Counted from the stretch's first letter, positions 42,536 to 51,832 are shown. The stretch is DNA of 64,000 nucleotides from Nitrospiraceae bacterium (GCA_019637075.1 JAHBWI010000002.1:248001-312000); one strand, 5' to 3'. Notes: a model not told the origin generated them from the sequence alone. Numbers and translations: made by a program.

Positions 42536-45202
42536 CTACTCCGCGGATTTGGCATGCGTGAGGCGCGAGACCAAGGCTCGCTCGTCGGCTTCCGTGTGAA
42601 CCTCGCCATCGAGCCTTGCCTCAGTGAGACGGGCCAGAATCGTCCGGAACAGCGGACCAGGCTTGAGGCCGATCAATTGCAGGGCCTTCCCAGTCAAGGC
42701 GGGCTTGGTGTGCTGGTAGGTCGTGAGGTAGGCAGACACACGGCGCTTGGCCGACTCCGACTTGGCGCTTGCGAGGACGAAGACCAGGGTCTCATGCGGC
42801 AACCCCGACAGCAGCCGCACCACTTCCGAAGGACGAACGGTTCCACGGGCATGCAAACGGCGGGCGATGGAGCCCGGAAGACACCTTGCGGCCCGCAGCA
42901 TGGAGCGTTCTTTCTCGGAGAACGGGAACCGCTTGAGTAGTTCCTGTAGGGCTCGGTCCGGCAGAACCTGGAGCAGCGCCATTACATATACCAGCCACGC
43001 TTCCATCGGGCGATCCAAGTAAGACAGCCGATACCAGTCCAAAGCTTCTTCAACGGCCATGAGGAGCCGTTCCAAGCGGGCTGACCAATTCAACCTGGGA
43101 TGGATGAACGGCAAAAGGTCCAATTCCGCCATCCGCCGAACCGCGCCTGCCGGCGCGCGCTCGGAGAAGAGTAGCCGCAACTCGTCGAGCAACCGATGGC
43201 CGGAGAGACGATGAAACAATTCCATCTTCACCGCCCCACGGATGAGCGCCAACGTTTCCTTGCTCAAGTGGAAACCGAACCGCAACTCGAACCGGATGGC
43301 TCGAAAAACCCGGGTGGGATCTTCCACGAAGCTCAGACTGTGCAGGACGCGGATCGTTCGTTCTTTTAAGTCCCGCTGTCCGCCATAGAAGTCGATCAAC
43401 TCCCCGAATGACCCGGGATTGATTCGCACCGCCAACGTATTGATGGTGAAATCCCGGCGGTACAAATCCTTCTTGATCGAACTCTGTTCCACGGTAGGCA
43501 ATGCGGTCGGATATTCATAGAACTCCGTCCTCGCAGTCGCGACGTCGAGTTTGAACCCGTCAGGCAGCACAACCACGGCGGTGCCGAACCGCTCGTGAGC
43601 CTTCACTCGACCTCCCGTTTCCTTGCCCAGCGCCCTCGCGAACGCAATGCCATCCCCTTCAACCACCAAGTCCAGATCCAGGTTGTCGATTCCAAGCAAA
43701 AGATCCCGAACTACTCCTCCCACGACGTAGGCGGCACAATCCCGGCGTTCGGCCAATTCGCCGGCTCGCCGGAGCAAATGGATGAGGGGCTGTGGAAGCC
43801 GTTCGGCCAGGATGCCGCGGATGTCACGCTTTCGCATCGGCCCGCCCTGCGAACCAGAGGCTGGAAGGCCGGCTTGCCCCCGCGCAGCGGACAACACATC
43901 GTCGTGCAACGTGCGCAAGAGGTCTGTGCGGGTGATCACGCCGATGACCTTGTTGCCGGACAACACCGGTACAAAGCGTTGATTGCGTTCGATCATTCGA
44001 GATTCGACCTCATGAAATGCGGTATCCGGCGAAGCGCTGTACTGGTCACTCTGTACAAAATCGGCGATTGCGGCCTGCCCGAGCTGGTGAAACAGCGCCT
44101 TTTGCACCGTCTCACGAGACACGGTGCCCAAGAATCGTTCGTTTGGGTCGAGCACCGGCAGCACGTTGACGCTTGCCGTGGTCATCATCCGCTCTGTCTC
44201 GGCCACGGTCGCCTGCGCCCCAATCACCTTGACCGGCTTCGTCATGACATCTTTCGCCAACAACGTCGGCCGATACCGTTCCGTCAACAACGACCGCAGC
44301 CGTTCGCGGACTTCAACAAGCGTCTTGCCCTTGACGCTCGCGGCGGCGGCGACCGCATGCCCACCCCCACCAAATTCCCGCGCAATCCAGCCCACATCGA
44401 TGTCCGGTCTTCGGCTGCGACCAATGATCTCCACCTTGTCGTCTAACGCCATGGCGACGATGACGGCGTCCAGGCCCTGCATTTCAGCCACCCGCTGCAC
44501 GGCCTCGGCCAAGTCCCCCGGATACTTGTCGTATGTGCTGCTCGCCAGCAGGATCTTGCGCCCTTCGAGGTAATAGGTTTCGGCACTTCCCAGCAGATCA
44601 TCGAGCAGCGCGATTAGTTCCGAATCCAACGGATGTTTGATGATCTCGCTGACCAGGTTCAGATCCGCCCCGGTCCGGACCAGCCAAGCCGCCGCCTCAA
44701 GGTCAAGCGGTGTGGTGGAGGCAAACGCAAAGGAGCCGGTTTCTTCATAAAGCCCCAAGGCAAGCACCGTCGCCTCGTCCGGAGTCAAGGTTATGTTTCG
44801 ACTCCGCAGCAAGCCCGCGAGGATAGTAGTCGTCGCCCCGACCTCTTGCACTTCACAGTCGAGTTCGCCTATGCGGCTGACACGGCCTTTTTCAATGCCG
44901 GCTCCGTCGACGTGATGGTGATCGTAGATCTGCACGGCCACATCCGGATTGTCCCACAGCACTTTAAACGGTCCGATGCGCTCCGGCTCCTGCACATCCA
45001 CGAGGACCAATCGACGGATCTGATCGAGCGGCACGTCTTTCAGACGGCGTATTCCGACGTCGTGGGTGGAGAGGAACCGTCGCACCGACTCCTGGGCGCC
45101 GCCGGGAAATACCAACAGCGCCCCGGGATACAATTTCGCCGCCGCAACCATAGAGGCAAGCCCGTCGAAGTCGGCATTGAGGTGGGTCGTAATGAGGTCC
45201 AC
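42536..45202 (-). CDS. DHH-CBS-tRNA nucleotidyltransferase fusion
   Basis: 888 residues from GTG 45202, which starts the family sequence VDLITTHLNADFDGLASMV; GTG 45262 is a longer in-frame option. Order: DHH phosphoesterase (NADFDG, DHHH at YDHHHVDG), DHHA1 (GGGGHAVAAAASVKG), two CBS domains (about residues 305-440), then a poly(A) polymerase / CCA-type nucleotidyltransferase head (YVVGGVVRDLLLGIDNLDLDLVVEGDG with the catalytic DLD) and the RNA-binding domain. Such fusions are A-adding or CCA-type enzymes that complete or repair tRNA 3' ends and may also hydrolyse small nucleotides. The CBS pair could sense adenylates. Confidence 0.9.
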   Translation of the reverse strand: MDLITTHLNADFDGLASMVAAAKLYPGALLVFPGGAQESVRRFLSTHDVGIRRLKDVPLDQIRRLVLVDVQEPERIGPFKVLWDNPDVAVQIYDHHHVDGAGIEKGRVSRIGELDCEVQEVGATTTILAGLLRSRNITLTPDEATVLALGLYEETGSFAFASTTPLDLEAAAWLVRTGADLNLVSEIIKHPLDSELIALLDDLLGSAETYYLEGRKILLASSTYDKYPGDLAEAVQRVAEMQGLDAVIVAMALDDKVEIIGRSRRPDIDVGWIAREFGGGGHAVAAAASVKGKTLVEVRERLRSLLTERYRPTLLAKDVMTKPVKVIGAQATVAETERMMTTASVNVLPVLDPNERFLGTVSRETVQKALFHQLGQAAIADFVQSDQYSASPDTAFHEVESRMIERNQRFVPVLSGNKVIGVITRTDLLRTLHDDVLSAARGQAGLPASGSQGGPMRKRDIRGILAERLPQPLIHLLRRAGELAERRDCAAYVVGGVVRDLLLGIDNLDLDLVVEGDGIAFARALGKETGGRVKAHERFGTAVVVLPDGFKLDVATARTEFYEYPTALPTVEQSSIKKDLYRRDFTINTLAVRINPGSFGELIDFYGGQRDLKERTIRVLHSLSFVEDPTRVFRAIRFELRFGFHLSKETLALIRGAVKMELFHRLSGHRLLDELRLLFSERAPAGAVRRMAELDLLPFIHPRLNWSARLERLLMAVEEALDWYRLSYLDRPMEAWLVYVMALLQVLPDRALQELLKRFPFSEKERSMLRAARCLPGSIARRLHARGTVRPSEVVRLLSGLPHETLVFVLASAKSESAKRRVSAYLTTYQHTKPALTGKALQLIGLKPGPLFRTILARLTEARLDGEVHTEADERALVSRLTHAKSAE

Positions 45203-45388
45203 GGGCCCATTGTAGCAGGAGGGGCCGAGCAATTCAGGTGGCACATTGACGAAGGGCCACACAGGAAAGCAGCATGGCGGACGGGCGGCGAGTCTGCTGC
45301 CCTCGCGGTTCTAAGATGTACGCCATCCGCTGATTGATAAGCGGGACAATCGAAAGACAGCCGCCTCGAGTCCGAGACCAAAACAACA

Positions 45389-45414
45389 GCGCCCGCAACG
45401 ATTGTTGCGGGCGC
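45389..45414 (-). terminator. intrinsic terminator of the small exported protein gene
   Basis: Minus-strand GCGCCCGCAAC, loop AATC, GTTGCGGGCGC (11-bp perfect stem), followed by TGTTGTTTTGG. It lies 50 bases beyond the stop codon of the gene at 45465. Confidence 0.7.
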
Positions 45415-45464
45415 CGCCTACTATCGGATGCGCACCAAGCCGCCGAAGCAGGAATACCTGACAG

Positions 45465-45776
45465 CTACTGGCGGTCGTGCTTTTGCTTGGCGATGTGCCG
45501 CGACGTGCGATTCTGCGCCGCACCGATGCGGGCACGTTCCTTCTTGGTCACCACGCCGTCGGATTTCGCCTTATCCTCCATCTTATTGATGTGTTCTTCC
45601 TGCTTGTTCAGACGATTGGTCTCGCGTTGGTTCAGTTCACCGCTGGCAATACCCTGATCGATTCGCCGTTCCTGGTTGGCTTGACGCTGATCGATGCCCG
45701 GTGTGTTGGCCTGAGCGAACGCCATGGATCCCACAAAGACCGACGCAACCCCCATTACACAGATAACCTGTCTCAT
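45465..45776 (-). CDS. small exported helical protein
   Basis: 103 residues with a signal peptide ending MAFAQAN. The mature part is a charged helical repeat (INQRQ-like: GIDQRQANQERRIDQGIASGELNQRE in pieces, then RLNKQEEHINKMEDKAKSDG and AQNRTSRHIAKQKH). This is a common small periplasmic family with no assigned role; it resembles EF-hand-less helical spacer proteins. It has an AGGAGG-like site upstream, its own promoter-like TTGTCA-17-TACGTT (weak) and a good terminator. Confidence 0.75.
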   Translation of the reverse strand: MRQVICVMGVASVFVGSMAFAQANTPGIDQRQANQERRIDQGIASGELNQRETNRLNKQEEHINKMEDKAKSDGVVTKKERARIGAAQNRTSRHIAKQKHDRQ

Positions 45777-46185
45777 AGCTCCTCCTTTGAGAGTGGGTAC
45801 CCCGATCCGACACCCGTTACAACGTACTAGTGGCCGATGCGGTTGACAATGAAATTACGGATTCGACTTCAGGGAAGAAGCCACAGAAGCCCCAACACCC
45901 TGCATTCATCCGAAATGTGTCGGTTGACCGCCTCCGCCGATTCCGTTATCACCGAAGTGCCGCGGATGATACGTGAGTCCACTCATCATGGGGCCTATCT
46001 GTACTGGGCATATTTGAACAGTCCCTGCCGTTTTTTTCCTGGCAACCTTCCCCTCCCCCTCCAACAACTGGAAGCAATCGACAAAAGGCTGTGAGATCCC
46101 ACATTTTTCCGCACGATCCCCCCGGCATATGCCTTGCTGAGATTTCCCTAAGACCGCTTCCACTCACGTCTTCAAGGAGGAGTAC
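45777..46185. other. intergenic region, no gene seen
   Basis: About 410 bases between the divergent small exported protein genes. It has a T-run at about 46030 and scattered AT-rich spots but no gene that I can support. It probably contains promoters for both neighbours; they were not clear enough to place. Confidence 0.4.
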
Positions 46186-46587
46186 ATGAGACAGATTGCC
46201 AAGACTCAGGTGATGGCTGCCACGGCGGCACTAATGGCCCTGACTATGATCGCAGCCCCGGCCTTCGCCAAGGAAAAATCCAAGAAGTCGACCCAGATGT
46301 CGGCCAAATCCGCTGCCGCTGCAGCTCAACAGATGGGATCGGTCCCCGAAACGATTCCTGCTCCGAAGCCAGGGCAACATGACTCGCGGCCCGGTCCAGC
46401 CTGGAAAACGGTCGGCGGAACGGTGAAGGGCATCCAGGGCGACGTCTATACCGTCGAAGACTATGACGGGCAGGAAATGAAGATGTACGTGGGGCAGGGA
46501 ACCAAACACCTTCGCGGCAACAAGAAGGTGGGAGACACCATCCGGGCTGAAATCACGCACGGTGGCTTCGCGAACTCCGTTCAGTAA
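46186..46587 (+). CDS. exported beta-domain protein
   Basis: 133 residues with AAGGAGGA before ATG 46186. A signal peptide ends AAPAFA. A Lys/Ser/Ala-rich linker is followed by a compact beta domain (TVGGTVKGIQGDVYTVEDYDGQEMKMYVGQGTKHL) with the shape of a small OB or PRC-like barrel. I do not know the family's function. It is convergent with the DUF3047 gene; a hairpin separates them. Confidence 0.75.
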   Translation: MRQIAKTQVMAATAALMALTMIAAPAFAKEKSKKSTQMSAKSAAAAAQQMGSVPETIPAPKPGQHDSRPGPAWKTVGGTVKGIQGDVYTVEDYDGQEMKMYVGQGTKHLRGNKKVGDTIRAEITHGGFANSVQ

Positions 46588-46629
46588 CCCATTCACTCCG
46601 CGAACCCACATCAACCCGCCGGTGTCCTT

Positions 46630-46662
46630 GGATGGGCTGACCCTGCACGGGTGAGCCCATCC
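46630..46662. terminator. hairpin between convergent genes
   Basis: GGATGGGCT / AGCCCATCC (9-bp perfect stem) with a further inner pairing GACCC / GGGTG. No U-tract on either strand. It lies between the convergent genes at 46186 and 46680. Confidence 0.5.
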
Positions 46663-46679
46663 ACAGCTCCTCGGGCCGT

Positions 46680-47435
46680 TTACTTCGGCGTCGCGCCGGC
46701 CTTCACAAAAACGATATCGCCATAGTAGGCGGTTGCCTGCTCTCCCGTATTATCCGTGTCCGTCATGATGGCGACACCGCTGATCATCGGTGGTTCGCCG
46801 CCGAACGCCTGCCGGTAGTCCTCGTAGACGTTCCGCTCCTGCTCTACCCATGCTCCCACATGCTGGGATCCGCTCTGCACGACGACCATTTTGGCAAAAT
46901 CGGTGAAGGCGTTATCGATGATGGTCCCGACCGGCGCGCGGCTCTCCCAAACGTAGTTCAATGCAGCGATGGGAATGTCTCCGAAGAGTGCGCGGCCCGC
47001 TTGATACTTGAGCTTCCGACCAAAGCTGACACGGTCGGGCTCATACAGAAAGGTGATGTACAGGCGCGCGGGATAGTCATCGCCGTCCTTTCTCGTCATG
47101 TCGCTTTTCTGCAGCACATTCTCGACCCGCCAACGCCATCGGACGATGGGGTATTCTTTCGGATCGATCGTCACCGCCTTCGTGAGTCCGGAAGCCGAAG
47201 CCTGACTCGTGGCCTTTACAATGGTCTGCCCCTGCTCGCGCACCACGACATAGTGTGTATGTTTGGGGATCTTCTTGAACGTCAGCGGCGTCCACCCCTC
47301 GGGGGCGGCTTCTCCCGGTACAGCGGCTGAGAATGTTGCCACCGGTATGCTTTCAGGGCCCTGTGCCGAGCCGGATGATGCCGGCGGGACAAGGGCGCTG
47401 ACCGTGCACAAGGCTATGGCCATCGCCGACCGCAT
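46680..47435 (-). CDS. DUF3047 exported protein
   Basis: 251 residues from ATG 47435, which overlaps the stop of the upstream flavoprotein (TGATG). The signal peptide runs to about residue 25. The body is DUF3047: PIVRWRWRVENVLQKSD, the DDYPARLYITF pocket region and IDNAFTDFAKMVVVQSG. The family has an unknown role in the periplasm. Here it is coupled to a flavin disulfide reductase and a TVP38-like membrane protein. Confidence 0.82.
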   Translation of the reverse strand: MRSAMAIALCTVSALVPPASSGSAQGPESIPVATFSAAVPGEAAPEGWTPLTFKKIPKHTHYVVVREQGQTIVKATSQASASGLTKAVTIDPKEYPIVRWRWRVENVLQKSDMTRKDGDDYPARLYITFLYEPDRVSFGRKLKYQAGRALFGDIPIAALNYVWESRAPVGTIIDNAFTDFAKMVVVQSGSQHVGAWVEQERNVYEDYRQAFGGEPPMISGVAIMTDTDNTGEQATAYYGDIVFVKAGATPK

Positions 47436-48982
47436 CAACGCCTCATCCAGGCAAATACCTTCATCAACCAGGCTTTGGTTCCGGGGCTGAAGTGCGCCTT
47501 TCGCCAGAGATTTACGACCTTCTTATTGACTTCAGCCTGCGTGGGATAGGGATGGATGGTCGAGGCCAAGGTCTTCACGCTGGCCCCCGATTTCATGAGA
47601 ACAGACCACTCGCTGATCAAATCTCCCGCATGAAGCGCCACGACCGTCGCGCCGAGCAGTTTGCCCGTGCCCTTCTGGACGTGAATCCGCGCGAACCCCT
47701 CCTCGGATCCGTCAAGAATGGCACGGTCTACTTCATCTAACTTATAGGTGTAGGTCTCAACCTCGATGCCCTGCTTGCGCGCATCAGCCTCGTACAACCC
47801 CACATGCGCCACCTCCGGTTCCGTAAACGTGCACCAGGGCATGACCAACGATTTCGTACTCGCGTAGCCCAGCCCCAATGGATGGGGAAACAGTGCGTTC
47901 TGGATCACGATTTGCGCCATCGCGTCCGCCGCATGGGTAAATTTATAGCGGGAGCACACGTCGCCGGCAGCAAAGATCTCGGGGTTACTGGTCTGGAGCC
48001 TTTCATTGACGGTGACGCCCGACTTGTCATGGACGACTCCGACCGCCTCGAGCCCCAACCCCTCGACATTCGGCATCCTTCCGGCTCCGACGAGAATCTC
48101 GTCGACCGTTATATCATAGCGGTGGTCGTGCGAATGGACCGTCAGACGCTTTCCTCCCTCAACCTTCGACACCTGCAGATCTTGTCCGCAACAACGCAGT
48201 GTCACCCCATCTCGCAGCATCGCCTGTTGCACAATCGCCGCCGCATCCCGGTCCTCGTTCGGCATGATCCCATGGGCTGCCTCGATCAGAGAGACCTGGC
48301 TGCCGAACCGTGCGAAGGCCTGCGCAAGCTCACATCCGATCGGACCGGCACCGATGACTCCGATACGCTCCGGGAGCGCGGTGAGACCAAAAACCGTTTC
48401 GTTCGTGAGATATCCGGTGTCTTGGAGGCCGGGAATCGCCGGCTCGGACGGGCGAGCCCCCGTACAGATAACCGCCTTGACATAGTCGAGCGTACGGTGA
48501 CCTGCCGCCCCCTCCACCGTGACGCGATTTCCCGCAGCAAAGCGCGCGGCCCCGATATAGACATCCACTCCGAGCGACTGGTACCGGTGAGCGGAATCGA
48601 CATGGCTGATCCGTGCGCGCAATTTGCGCATTCGCGCCATGGCAATCCCGAAATCATACGTGACGCCGGCCGGAATCCCCAGCCCGAACTCAGCGGCCCG
48701 GCGCAGATCCGACCACGCGCGAGAAGCCCGTATCAATCCCTTGGACGGCACACAGCCGACGTTGAGACAATCCCCTCCCATCAAATGCCGCTCAACAAGC
48801 GCAACTCTGGCCCCCACCCCTGCGGCAATCACGGCCGTCACCAGGCCCGCGGTGCCGGCCCCGATCACGACCAGATTGTACCGGCCGGCCGGGGTGGGAT
48901 TCTCCCAGTCTGAAGGATGAACGTTGTGCAGCAATGTCCGGTTGTATTCGTCATCCGGCAACATGGTGGGCTGATCAGACAC
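47435..48982 (-). CDS. flavin-dependent pyridine nucleotide-disulfide oxidoreductase (mercuric-reductase-like)
   Basis: 515 residues from GTG 48982 with AGAGAGG 7 bases upstream; ATG 49036 and 48964 are other starts. It shows the FAD motif VVIGAGTAGLVTAVIAA, the redox Cys pair GGDCLNVGCVPSKG, a second dinucleotide motif IGVIGAGPIGCELAQAF, the FAD-binding GDV stretch (EIFAAGDVCSRY) and the interface domain with the C-terminal His region (IHPYPTQAEV). It is in the dihydrolipoamide dehydrogenase / mercuric reductase group and has no mer genes nearby. The pairing with TVP38-like and DUF3047 genes is common in this type. Confidence 0.9.
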   Translation of the reverse strand: MSDQPTMLPDDEYNRTLLHNVHPSDWENPTPAGRYNLVVIGAGTAGLVTAVIAAGVGARVALVERHLMGGDCLNVGCVPSKGLIRASRAWSDLRRAAEFGLGIPAGVTYDFGIAMARMRKLRARISHVDSAHRYQSLGVDVYIGAARFAAGNRVTVEGAAGHRTLDYVKAVICTGARPSEPAIPGLQDTGYLTNETVFGLTALPERIGVIGAGPIGCELAQAFARFGSQVSLIEAAHGIMPNEDRDAAAIVQQAMLRDGVTLRCCGQDLQVSKVEGGKRLTVHSHDHRYDITVDEILVGAGRMPNVEGLGLEAVGVVHDKSGVTVNERLQTSNPEIFAAGDVCSRYKFTHAADAMAQIVIQNALFPHPLGLGYASTKSLVMPWCTFTEPEVAHVGLYEADARKQGIEVETYTYKLDEVDRAILDGSEEGFARIHVQKGTGKLLGATVVALHAGDLISEWSVLMKSGASVKTLASTIHPYPTQAEVNKKVVNLWRKAHFSPGTKAWLMKVFAWMRR

Positions 48983-49054
48983 ACGGAACCTCTCTGGCTT
49001 CTGGAGAAATGGAACCGCACTTATAGAACTCGGCACCCCACACGCGGGACCGGA

Positions 49055-49792
49055 TCATGCAGTTTTGCCCATGTACTTCTTGTACAGAACAGGCATCAGA
49101 GTCAGCAGGCCCAACAGCGTAAAGGCCAATAACACATTGGGAGAGGCGATTTCCTTGATCGAGTTGATGGTTCCGAGCTGGCGGCCCGCATAGGCGAAAA
49201 TGAAACTCCCAGGGATGATCCCGAGCGCGGTCGCGAGCATGTAGGTCCCGACATTCACGCGGGTGAGGCCGGAGACCATATTCACCAGAAAAAACGGGAA
49301 CAGCGGAATCAGGCGCAGCGTCATCAAGTAACTGAAGGCATTCTTGGCAAATCCATCTTGAATCGGCCCCAGCCTGTGCCCGAACTTCCGTTCGACCCAA
49401 TCCCTCAGCAGATAGCGCGATGACAGAAAGGCCAGTGTCGCGCCGGTTGTGGCCCCAAGATTGACGTAGAGTGTGCCGAGCAGGCTCCCGAACAGAAAAC
49501 CTCCCGCGAGCGTCATGATCGTGCCGCCGGGCAACGATAACCCCACCACAGTGCAATAGACCAGCACGAAGAGGCCTACGGCCGCGCCATAGTGTTCTTG
49601 GGTAAATGCGAGGAGTCGATCTCGATTGGCTTTCAAGACATCGAGGGAGAGCAAGTGCCCAAGATCGAAATAGAAAAAGGCGGCAATACCCAAGGCTAGG
49701 CTGAGCCCAAGAAGAACCCGGCCCGAGCCGGCGTTCCTACTCGAGCCGGATGGTTCAATCGACGTCGTCATCGCCACTTGAGTGGATATCAT
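49055..49792 (-). CDS. TVP38/TMEM64 (VTT-domain) membrane protein
   Basis: 245 residues from ATG 49792 with GGGAGG 9 bases upstream. It has five to six helices and the VTT (SNARE-associated) core: the LPGGTIMTLAGGFLFGSLLGTLYVNLGATTGA stretch, in pieces, and the later RLIPLFPFFLVNMVSGLTRV. In other bacteria these proteins act in membrane lipid flipping or transport. It starts the three-gene minus operon with the flavin reductase and DUF3047. Confidence 0.88.
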   Translation of the reverse strand: MISTQVAMTTSIEPSGSSRNAGSGRVLLGLSLALGIAAFFYFDLGHLLSLDVLKANRDRLLAFTQEHYGAAVGLFVLVYCTVVGLSLPGGTIMTLAGGFLFGSLLGTLYVNLGATTGATLAFLSSRYLLRDWVERKFGHRLGPIQDGFAKNAFSYLMTLRLIPLFPFFLVNMVSGLTRVNVGTYMLATALGIIPGSFIFAYAGRQLGTINSIKEIASPNVLLAFTLLGLLTLMPVLYKKYMGKTA

Positions 49793-49974
49793 GGTGTCTT
49801 GCCTCCCTGGTGTCAATCCTTCAAGGACGTCACGGCCATTTCCCTACAAGCTCAGTCGTCCTGAGAGAGAGGATCTTACCGGCATAGTCCCTGTGGCGGA
49901 GGAGATCTCCGGCAGTGTCTGCCAGGAAGACGAGGAAATGAATGGGAGTGAACGGCGGAACGGAGACCGAATAG

Positions 49975-50664
49975 TCAGTGCGCAGGCACGCGAGTCACCG
50001 CAACCCGCTTGCGCGGAGGCGGTTGTTTCACGGCACGAGGCAATTGGACCTGCGAGGGCTCCTTCGGCAACTCGACGACCGAGGAGAAGGTGTGGCTACG
50101 CAGGAGCACAGGGTCACCCTGGTGCAGGCGTTCGACCAGCATATCGACTCCTCGCAGCCCAATATCACCCTTAACGCTCATATCGATCCGCCCCATGGCT
50201 CGTTCCATCGGATCGACCACGCCATCTCGATTACGATCAAGGTCACGTTGCGCACGAGAAGGCACGTGAGGGGCGACCTCATCCAGGATTGAAACTTCAG
50301 TATCGATTGAGGGCAGCGCGCAACGGGCTGGCAGCACGGCATGTCGATCCTGAATTGGCGCCACATCCGACTTTGCCCTTCCCATTTCAGTCCGATTGCC
50401 CAAGACAACCGATCCAGCCGTCGTACAGTTCGTACTCGGCTTCACCGCTACATTTGCCTTTGTCTTCTTCACCGACGATTTTGAAGCACCACCCCGATCA
50501 CAGACGTCTTGATGCTGCGCAAGTAGACTGCCCGATTTCGAGCTAGTTGCTTTGCCGTTACCCTGCCGTCTTTCTATGCTCTCCACCGGCGCTGAGAACG
50601 CAGGGATATCACATACGGAGGAGACGACCAAGATGGAAAGGATCAGGGAATCGGGGAGTTTCAT
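49975..50664 (-). CDS. exported protein with EF-hand-like loop
   Basis: 229 residues from ATG 50664, chosen because it starts a signal peptide (SLILSILVVSSVCDIPAFSA). No clear Shine-Dalgarno. The middle is Lys/Ser-rich and poorly ordered. A loop DLDRNRDGVVDPMER has the D-x-D/N-x-D-G spacing of an EF-hand calcium site. The end is rich in Pro and basic residues. Family unknown; the reading frame is long and its composition is plausible, but there is little conserved sequence to rely on. Confidence 0.5.
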   Translation of the reverse strand: MKLPDSLILSILVVSSVCDIPAFSAPVESIERRQGNGKATSSKSGSLLAQHQDVCDRGGASKSSVKKTKANVAVKPSTNCTTAGSVVLGNRTEMGRAKSDVAPIQDRHAVLPARCALPSIDTEVSILDEVAPHVPSRAQRDLDRNRDGVVDPMERAMGRIDMSVKGDIGLRGVDMLVERLHQGDPVLLRSHTFSSVVELPKEPSQVQLPRAVKQPPPRKRVAVTRVPAH

Positions 50665-50826
50665 ATAGCAGTGATGGGTTTTCTTCAAGTGTAGCAGGCC
50701 CTTGCGAGCCCCGCCCCCCGCACCCCATCTCACTGCCGTGGTTCGCTGGAATTTACTGGCGCACAGGCTCAAGAACTCACCCCCGCCCACCGAAAGATCT
50801 ATTGTCGGTAGAAAATCGGGGGCTTT

Positions 50827-51027
50827 ATGGTGACCACACACGCGCTCATCGAACTCGTTGAACCGACCATGTCGACCAAGCCGACTCCCATCCCCCGCCG
50901 TGCTGATGCCGACAGCAGAACCGGTCTCCATGTCTGGATGCGTGCATGTCCTCAATGTCGAGCTCCACTCACAAAAGAAACTCCAGAAGATTCATGGGCT
51001 TGCGGTTGCGGGTGGCAAAACTCATGA
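50827..51027 (+). CDS. small zinc-ribbon-like protein
   Basis: 66 residues from ATG 50827 (ATG 50869 is a second choice). The C-terminal half has CPQCRAPLTKETPEDSWACGCGW, two pairs of Cys arranged as a zinc ribbon. No other domain. It is followed after 33 bases by a very small membrane peptide gene with a strong ribosome site, so the two may be co-transcribed. Function unknown. Confidence 0.5.
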   Translation: MVTTHALIELVEPTMSTKPTPIPRRADADSRTGLHVWMRACPQCRAPLTKETPEDSWACGCGWQNS

Positions 51028-51060
51028 AGTGGTAGAATTCTCCTAGAGGGAGGTGAGACA

Positions 51061-51210
51061 ATGGTCCCTCTTACGATGCACGATATGAAAGGCGGATTTT
51101 TCCTCATTGCCAGTTTTGTCCTGTTGGCGACTATTTGCGCCATCGCAGCATTGGGCACGTTGATGCGCCCGGAGCGGTGGTGCGAACGGGAGACTAGGCT
51201 CCACGTCTAG
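51061..51210 (+). CDS. small single-helix membrane peptide (49 residues)
   Basis: ATG 51061 to TAG 51208-51210. A strong Shine-Dalgarno (AGGGAGGTG) lies 6 bases upstream. The translation contains one hydrophobic helix (GFFLIASFVLLATICAIAAL, residues 12-31) and a short basic tail with two Cys-free Arg/Glu-rich stretches. It is shorter than common annotation limits. The helix and ribosome site make it likely real. No function known. Confidence 0.6.
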   Translation: MVPLTMHDMKGGFFLIASFVLLATICAIAALGTLMRPERWCERETRLHV

Positions 51211-51544
51211 CCTTCGCAGTCACCTCGGGTAGCGCAGGGGTAGGCACACAATCCCCCTGCCGTGTCGGTGTGTGATCTCCGTACTCCATTCCTCCAACGC
51301 CGTTTCCTCAAAGTTCTCTCTTACACAGCCGGTGGGACCCATCATCCCTCCCAGTTGAAGTTCCCGCTCCGTCCACGGCCACAAACGTGCCTACGTACTG
51401 AAACTAGGTCCATTCGCCGGCTGCTGTGTAGAGGCCAAAAACCAATCGTCGATGCCCCATCGAACCTGCAAACCTCTTCGCGCTTGGCTTAGAAAAGAGT
51501 GAGTATTCCGTCAGCCGCACTTTTTCTAACGAAAGAGGCTCTTG
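51211..51544. other. intergenic region, no gene seen
   Basis: No frame here has a ribosome site and gene-like composition. It probably carries the promoter of the LuxR-type gene at 51545, which I could not place. Confidence 0.4.
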
Positions 51545-51832
51545 ATGAACAGACCTACCGTGCGCCGCCAATTGAAACAGTGGAAGAAAGTATCGCCGTC
51601 CGCCGCACCGAAAAAACCCCTCGCGATCAGCATCCGACTGCGACAACCGACCCCACGCGAAGTCCAGGTGGTCCGCCTGATCTGGGCCGGACTGAAGAAC
51701 CGTCAAATCGGAGAACGCCTCAATATCAGCGTGCGGACGGTTGAAGCCCACCGCTCATCGGTGATGCTGAAGCTAGGCGTTTCCAACACCGCACAATTGC
51801 TTCGCGCCGCTATCCAACAACGGCTCGTATAG
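51545..51832 (+). CDS. LuxR-type HTH protein without receiver
   Basis: 95 residues from ATG 51545 (AAGAGG site upstream). The C-terminal two thirds is a LuxR/GerE HTH (PTPREVQVVRLIWAGLKNRQIGERLNISVRTVEAHRSSVMLKL); the N-terminus is basic and short. There is no receiver or sensor domain, so it may bind DNA constitutively or interact with another protein. It is followed by the molybdopterin oxidoreductase gene on the same strand, 146 bases on. Confidence 0.82.
   Translation: MNRPTVRRQLKQWKKVSPSAAPKKPLAISIRLRQPTPREVQVVRLIWAGLKNRQIGERLNISVRTVEAHRSSVMLKLGVSNTAQLLRAAIQQRLV

Noticed and set aside
47804-48913. 369-codon plus-strand open frame opposite the flavin reductase
   Set aside because: Antisense to conserved FAD and disulfide motifs; composition rich in Arg, His and Asp with no domain.
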